From positions 1-51,902 of the forward strand of contig CAWULT010000022.1 in assembly GCA_963923455.1 (NCBI GenBank): a stretch of DNA of 51,902 bases, written 5' to 3'. This stretch comes from CAWULT01 sp963923455. Lineage in GTDB: Bacteria; Acidobacteriota; Vicinamibacteria; Vicinamibacterales; UBA2999. Each line of letters opens with the position of its first letter. The first letter of the stretch is position 1. The notes under the pieces were generated by a model, which worked only from the letters and a program-made list of their open reading frames with translations, did not search any database and was not told the DNA's origin. Positions 49,115-51,902 of the stretch are shown here, piece by piece. The position numbers were made by a program, and so were the translations under genes.

Positions 49115-49912
49115 CTACCACGTGGACGAGCACGGCGTCGGATTCCACTTGGCGCCGCCGGCTTCCTTCTTGAACTGGGAGTTCACGATCATCGGCTGCG
49201 TCAGGTACTGCGCGTCCTCGACGACCGTCGTGACCACGAGCATCACGTCGCCGTTGCGCTGCGGCGCCACGTCGAAGTACTCGGTGACGGTGGCGTTCTC
49301 GCTGTACGGCACGCCGTTCTTCCGGAGGTACCCGGCACGCAGGTTGGTGGTGACCGCCTTGAGCGACCCGAACTTCGGCGGTGCGGGCGTGCCGCCCGCC
49401 CGGCCGGCTCCGCCGCCGCGCGCGCTGCGCGGCAGCTCCCACTGCGCCGTGGAGTCGCCCTGCCACGTACGCTCCCCGCTCTTCGGCGGGTTCGGGCCGA
49501 ACCGGAACAGCCGCGTCTGCGTGCCGGTGTCCGTTTCGAGCTTCAGCGTCTGGTCGTCCTGCCACGAGACGCGCAGCCGCGTGGGCAGGCGCAGGATCCC
49601 GGCCGCGCCGTACGCCTTGCACTGGTTGCCCGCGGCCTCGTCGGCGGCCGGGTCCCACGCATCGGCTACCTTGACCGCCTCCGGGGTCATCGGCACGCTC
49701 TGATAGTCGCCCTTCGCGGGGGTGACCATCCGGTAGCGCCAGTCCTCGGTGATCACCGATACCCAGGTGCCCGTGAGGTCGATGGGTGCGCTGGCCCGTG
49801 CGGTCGGCGGTGGGCCCGCCGGCCCTCCTCGTCCCCGGTTCTGGGCCTGAAGCGGGGCCGCCACGGCGAGCGCCGCGGCCAACCCGAGCATGCACGCGGT
49901 GCGCGACGTCAC
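49115..49912 (-). CDS. Secreted protein of unknown function, paralogue of the downstream gene
   Basis: 265 residues from GTG 49912, overlapping the stop of the upstream gene by 4 bases (an internal ATG at 49891 would still give a signal peptide). Leader, then a Gly/Pro/Arg-rich strip, then IDLTGTWVSVITEDWRYRM, a GTW opening that recurs in acidobacterial secreted proteins. It shares several sequence blocks with the 303-residue product downstream. Cys residues in GNQCKAYGA and near the C-terminus may form a disulfide. Function unknown; likely acts with the MBL-fold protein in the periplasm. Confidence 0.8.
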   Translation of the reverse strand: MTSRTACMLGLAAALAVAAPLQAQNRGRGGPAGPPPTARASAPIDLTGTWVSVITEDWRYRMVTPAKGDYQSVPMTPEAVKVADAWDPAADEAAGNQCKAYGAAGILRLPTRLRVSWQDDQTLKLETDTGTQTRLFRFGPNPPKSGERTWQGDSTAQWELPRSARGGGAGRAGGTPAPPKFGSLKAVTTNLRAGYLRKNGVPYSENATVTEYFDVAPQRNGDVMLVVTTVVEDAQYLTQPMIVNSQFKKEAGGAKWNPTPCSSTW

Positions 49913-50943
49913 TGGCGGCTCTCCGGAAGGGTCTTGTAGATGGCCTCGACGAACATCGCCGTGGTCCACGGACCGGTGTCGCGCCCGAACTGGCGCGTGT
50001 AACCCTTGGCCGGCTGCGCGGCCTGCACCTCGGCGAGCGACTTGCCCGCCTTCTTCAGCGCGAGCACCCGATCGCGGATGATGGTCACCATGTCGCGGTA
50101 TTCCACGACGTCGATCTGCTCGTAGGGCCGGCCGTGGCCCGGCAACACGTAGGTGCCGCCCTCCTGCCAGACGAGCGGGAAGTTCGGGATGGCCAGTTCC
50201 ACGAGCCGGTTGAGGGCGTCGATCTCGCCCTGGATGCTGCCGCCCCTGGCCACGTCGATCACCGGAAACCGGGTTGCGTCGATCACGTCGCCGGCCATGA
50301 CGACGTCGGTGCGCCGGAAGAACACGACGCTGTCGCCGTCGGAGTGGGCGGCCGGCTGTCGCAGCGTCTCGATCCCCTCGCCGTTCAGGAACATGTAGCT
50401 GCGCCGGTGCGCGAACGTCTCGGTGGGCCATGCTGCGGAGGGCCATTCCGACGTCTGGCCGGTCGGCGCGCTCATGCGCGTCAGGACGCCTTCGGCGGCC
50501 AGGATGGCTGCCGCGCCACCGTTGGTGAGCCCGCTCAGGGCGGCGTTGCCGAGGTTCAGGATGGTCTGGCCGGCGCCGGCCACCTTCTCGTTGCCGCCCA
50601 CGTGGTCGGGATCGGCGCTCGTGTTGATGACGTAGCGGATGGGTTTGTCGCTCAGCTTCTTGATCTCCGCGATCACCGCGTCGGCCGACGCCCGGGTGCC
50701 CGCGTCGACGACGATCGCGCCGTCGGGGCCCGTCTGCACGCCGATGTTGCCGCCGGCGCCCGCGATCACGAAGAAGTTGGGGCGCAGCCGGACGACGTCG
50801 AGCGCCGGGGCGGCCGCCGTGGCGGCCGGCGTGTTCCGCTGCGCGAGCAGCGTGCCGCCGGTCGAGGCCCCGCCCGCGAGCAGGCCCGCGCCGAGTATGC
50901 CTGCCAGCGCGGCCGTGCCGCGCCGGGTCGATGTCCGCATCAT
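49909..50943 (-). CDS. Secreted metallo-beta-lactamase-fold protein with altered metal motif
   Basis: 344 residues from ATG 50943 (MMRTSTRRGT), preceded by GGAG; a GTG/ATG further out at 50997 lacks support. N-terminal basic stretch and hydrophobic segment indicate export. MBL fold by GAIVVDAGT, then INTSADPDHVGGNEK where the zinc motif HxHxDH reads S109-x-D111-x-D113-H114, so two of three His ligands are replaced. The later ligands remain: AAHSDGDSVVFF, VVMAGDVIDATRFP and VLPGHGRPYE. Either one metal site is lost or metal use has changed. First gene of the three-gene operon down to 48195. Confidence 0.9.
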   Translation of the reverse strand: MMRTSTRRGTAALAGILGAGLLAGGASTGGTLLAQRNTPAATAAAPALDVVRLRPNFFVIAGAGGNIGVQTGPDGAIVVDAGTRASADAVIAEIKKLSDKPIRYVINTSADPDHVGGNEKVAGAGQTILNLGNAALSGLTNGGAAAILAAEGVLTRMSAPTGQTSEWPSAAWPTETFAHRRSYMFLNGEGIETLRQPAAHSDGDSVVFFRRTDVVMAGDVIDATRFPVIDVARGGSIQGEIDALNRLVELAIPNFPLVWQEGGTYVLPGHGRPYEQIDVVEYRDMVTIIRDRVLALKKAGKSLAEVQAAQPAKGYTRQFGRDTGPWTTAMFVEAIYKTLPESRQ

Positions 50944-51060
50944 GGATCTCCGCCAGCCTCGAATTCCCGAATCTCCCGAGGTGGTACTGGCCCTCATGCT
51001 AAGGCCGCATCACGCAATGTCAATAGACCTAACTGGGGGCATGCAGCCGCGGACCCGTCA

Positions 51061-51066
51061 TACAAT
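51061..51066 (+). promoter_or_regulatory. Candidate -10 element of the DUF2911-mch unit
   Basis: TACAAT overlapping an ATG at 51065 and ending 7 nt before ATG 51074, which therefore is the likely start. Confidence 0.5.
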
Positions 51067-51073
51067 GCCGACC

Positions 51074-51613
51074 ATGCGCAGAGGATTCCTCACGTGCACG
51101 GCGATGGCCTTGGCGTGCCTGTGGACGGCGCCGGCGGCCTTCGCGCAAGGAAGCCCCGCGGCGACGGCCAGCGTCACCGTTGGTGGCAAGACCGTCTCGA
51201 TCCGCTACTCGGCGCCGTCGGTGCGCGGACGCCAGATCTTCGGCGACGGCGGCCTCGTGTCGAAGGACCCGACGTATCCGATCTGGCGCGCGGGCGCCAA
51301 CGCGGCCACGATACTCCAGACCGACGCCGACCTGACGATCGGGACGCTCGCCGTGCCCAAGGGCACCTACACGCTCTACGCGAACGTGAAGGACCCGAAC
51401 GCGTGGGAACTCGTCGTCAACAGGCAGACCGGGCAGTGGGGCTTGAGCTACGACGCCTCGCGCGACGTGGGCCGCGTGACGATGACGATGAGCAAGCCGG
51501 CCTCCCCCGCCGAGACGCTGAAGTACACGCTCACCGATCGCGGCAGCGGCCGGGTGGAGCTGCGCCTCGAGTGGGATCAGCACGTGGCCACGGTGCCCGT
51601 GACCGTCAAGTAG
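51074..51613 (+). CDS. Secreted DUF2911 family protein
   Basis: 179 residues from ATG 51074, opening a signal peptide (MRRGFLTCTAMALACLWTAP, cleavage near AFAQ). The rest is one DUF2911 domain: VTVGGKTVSIRYSAPSVRGRQIFG, PIWRAGANAATILQTDADLTIG, VPKGTYTLYA and WELVVNRQTGQWG are the conserved blocks. Function unknown; these proteins are common in Bacteroidota and Acidobacteriota envelopes. Mch starts only a few bases after its stop, which would put an envelope protein and a C1 enzyme on one transcript. Confidence 0.9.
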   Translation: MRRGFLTCTAMALACLWTAPAAFAQGSPAATASVTVGGKTVSIRYSAPSVRGRQIFGDGGLVSKDPTYPIWRAGANAATILQTDADLTIGTLAVPKGTYTLYANVKDPNAWELVVNRQTGQWGLSYDASRDVGRVTMTMSKPASPAETLKYTLTDRGSGRVELRLEWDQHVATVPVTVK

Positions 51614-51621
51614 CCGTGGCG

Positions 51622-51902
51622 ATGGCGGGAGCCGGCATGAACGAACGCGCGTGGTCCCTCGCGGACCGGTGCGCGTCGCAGGCGGCCGAGCTGCGAATCG
51701 CGGTGAGCACGCTGGGTTCAGGCGCCCGCGTCCTCGACGCGGGCGTCGGCGCCGCCGGGGGCCTCGCGGCCGGCCGCGCGATGGCCGAGATCTGCATGGG
51801 TGGTCTCGGCCACGTCGACTTCACCACGCTGATGATCGGCGGGGAGTCGTGGCCGGGCGTCCAGGTGTGGACCGACCATCCGGCCGAGGCGTGCATGGCC
51901 TC
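51622..51902 (+). CDS. mch: Methenyltetrahydromethanopterin cyclohydrolase, N-terminal part
   Basis: Runs off the window end after 93 codons. Hydrolyses methenyl-H4MPT to formyl-H4MPT, the step between MtdB and Fhc. Identified by NERAWSLADRCASQAAEL near the N-terminus, RVLDAGVGAAGGLAAGRAMAE, ICMGGLG and SWPGVQVWTDHPAEACMAS, the conserved first third of bacterial and archaeal Mch. ATG 51622 is used; GTG 51616 and ATG 51637 (MNERAWS) are possible. It lies 8 bases after the DUF2911 stop and about 20 kb from the rest of the H4MPT genes. Confidence 0.92.
   Translation, partial: MAGAGMNERAWSLADRCASQAAELRIAVSTLGSGARVLDAGVGAAGGLAAGRAMAEICMGGLGHVDFTTLMIGGESWPGVQVWTDHPAEACMA

Noticed and set aside
1..51902. 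Long open frames on the opposite strands of most genes (for example opposite the TonB receptor and mtnA)
   Set aside because: They are His/Arg/Pro/Ala-rich shadows created by the high GC content and show no domain signatures, whereas the annotated frames do.

Overview
The window is very GC-rich and gene-dense. It carries three secreted PQQ enzymes, TonB-dependent receptors with an N-terminal carboxypeptidase-regulatory-like repeat, a tannase-type esterase, a DUF2911 protein, and a cytochrome c/copper type II monooxygenase-like protein. This mixture suggests an Acidobacteriota chromosome, probably of the Vicinamibacteria type. That placement is inferred from gene content only; no rRNA or other taxonomic marker is present. 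I found no tRNA or rRNA gene, CRISPR array, insertion sequence or prophage.

Layout. 1-2824: nucleoside salvage operon (end of a pyrimidine-nucleoside phosphorylase, nupC-type transporter, purine nucleoside phosphorylase, cytidine deaminase), its genes overlapping by a few bases. 2936-9516: mtnA, tsaD, a YjbQ protein, a Nudix hydrolase, then a doubled ABC exporter (ATPase-permease-ATPase-permease). 9574-11917: a DUF3352-like envelope protein, a gamma-glutamylcyclotransferase-like protein, and a degenerate receiver/PilZ pair. 12309-18898: two TonB-dependent receptors in opposite orientation, the second with a frameshift at a run of eight G. 18972-23125: a PQQ dehydrogenase, an oxalate/formate-antiporter-family MFS protein and a HAD hydrolase.

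23275-31458 is the most notable region: a tetrahydromethanopterin (H4MPT)/methylofuran formaldehyde-oxidation island. It runs fae, mtdB, an ATP-grasp ligase, a fumarylacetoacetase-fold (2-keto-pentenoate-hydratase-like) gene, then fhcB, fhcA, fhcD and fhcC. Fae condenses formaldehyde with H4MPT, MtdB oxidises methylene-H4MPT, and Fhc releases formate. The missing middle enzyme, Mch, begins at the last 280 bases of the window, 20 kb away and directly behind a DUF2911 gene. A strong intrinsic terminator stands between fae and mtdB.

31462-51613: periplasmic sugar and alcohol chemistry and unknowns. These are a secreted aldose epimerase, an SMP-30 lactonase, two more PQQ enzymes (one with cytochrome c), a GNAT acetyltransferase, an alpha/beta hydrolase, a copper monooxygenase-like gene split by an in-frame TGA, a serpin with an atypical reactive loop, a tannase, a zinc-ribbon membrane protein, a TetR-controlled pair (membrane protein plus ABA4-like protein) with twin operators, and a three-gene operon of a metallo-beta-lactamase-fold protein with an altered metal motif and two secreted paralogues.

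A recurring theme is a TAnnnT hexamer ending only 6-14 nt before the start codon of first genes, suggesting very short leaders or leaderless transcripts in this organism.
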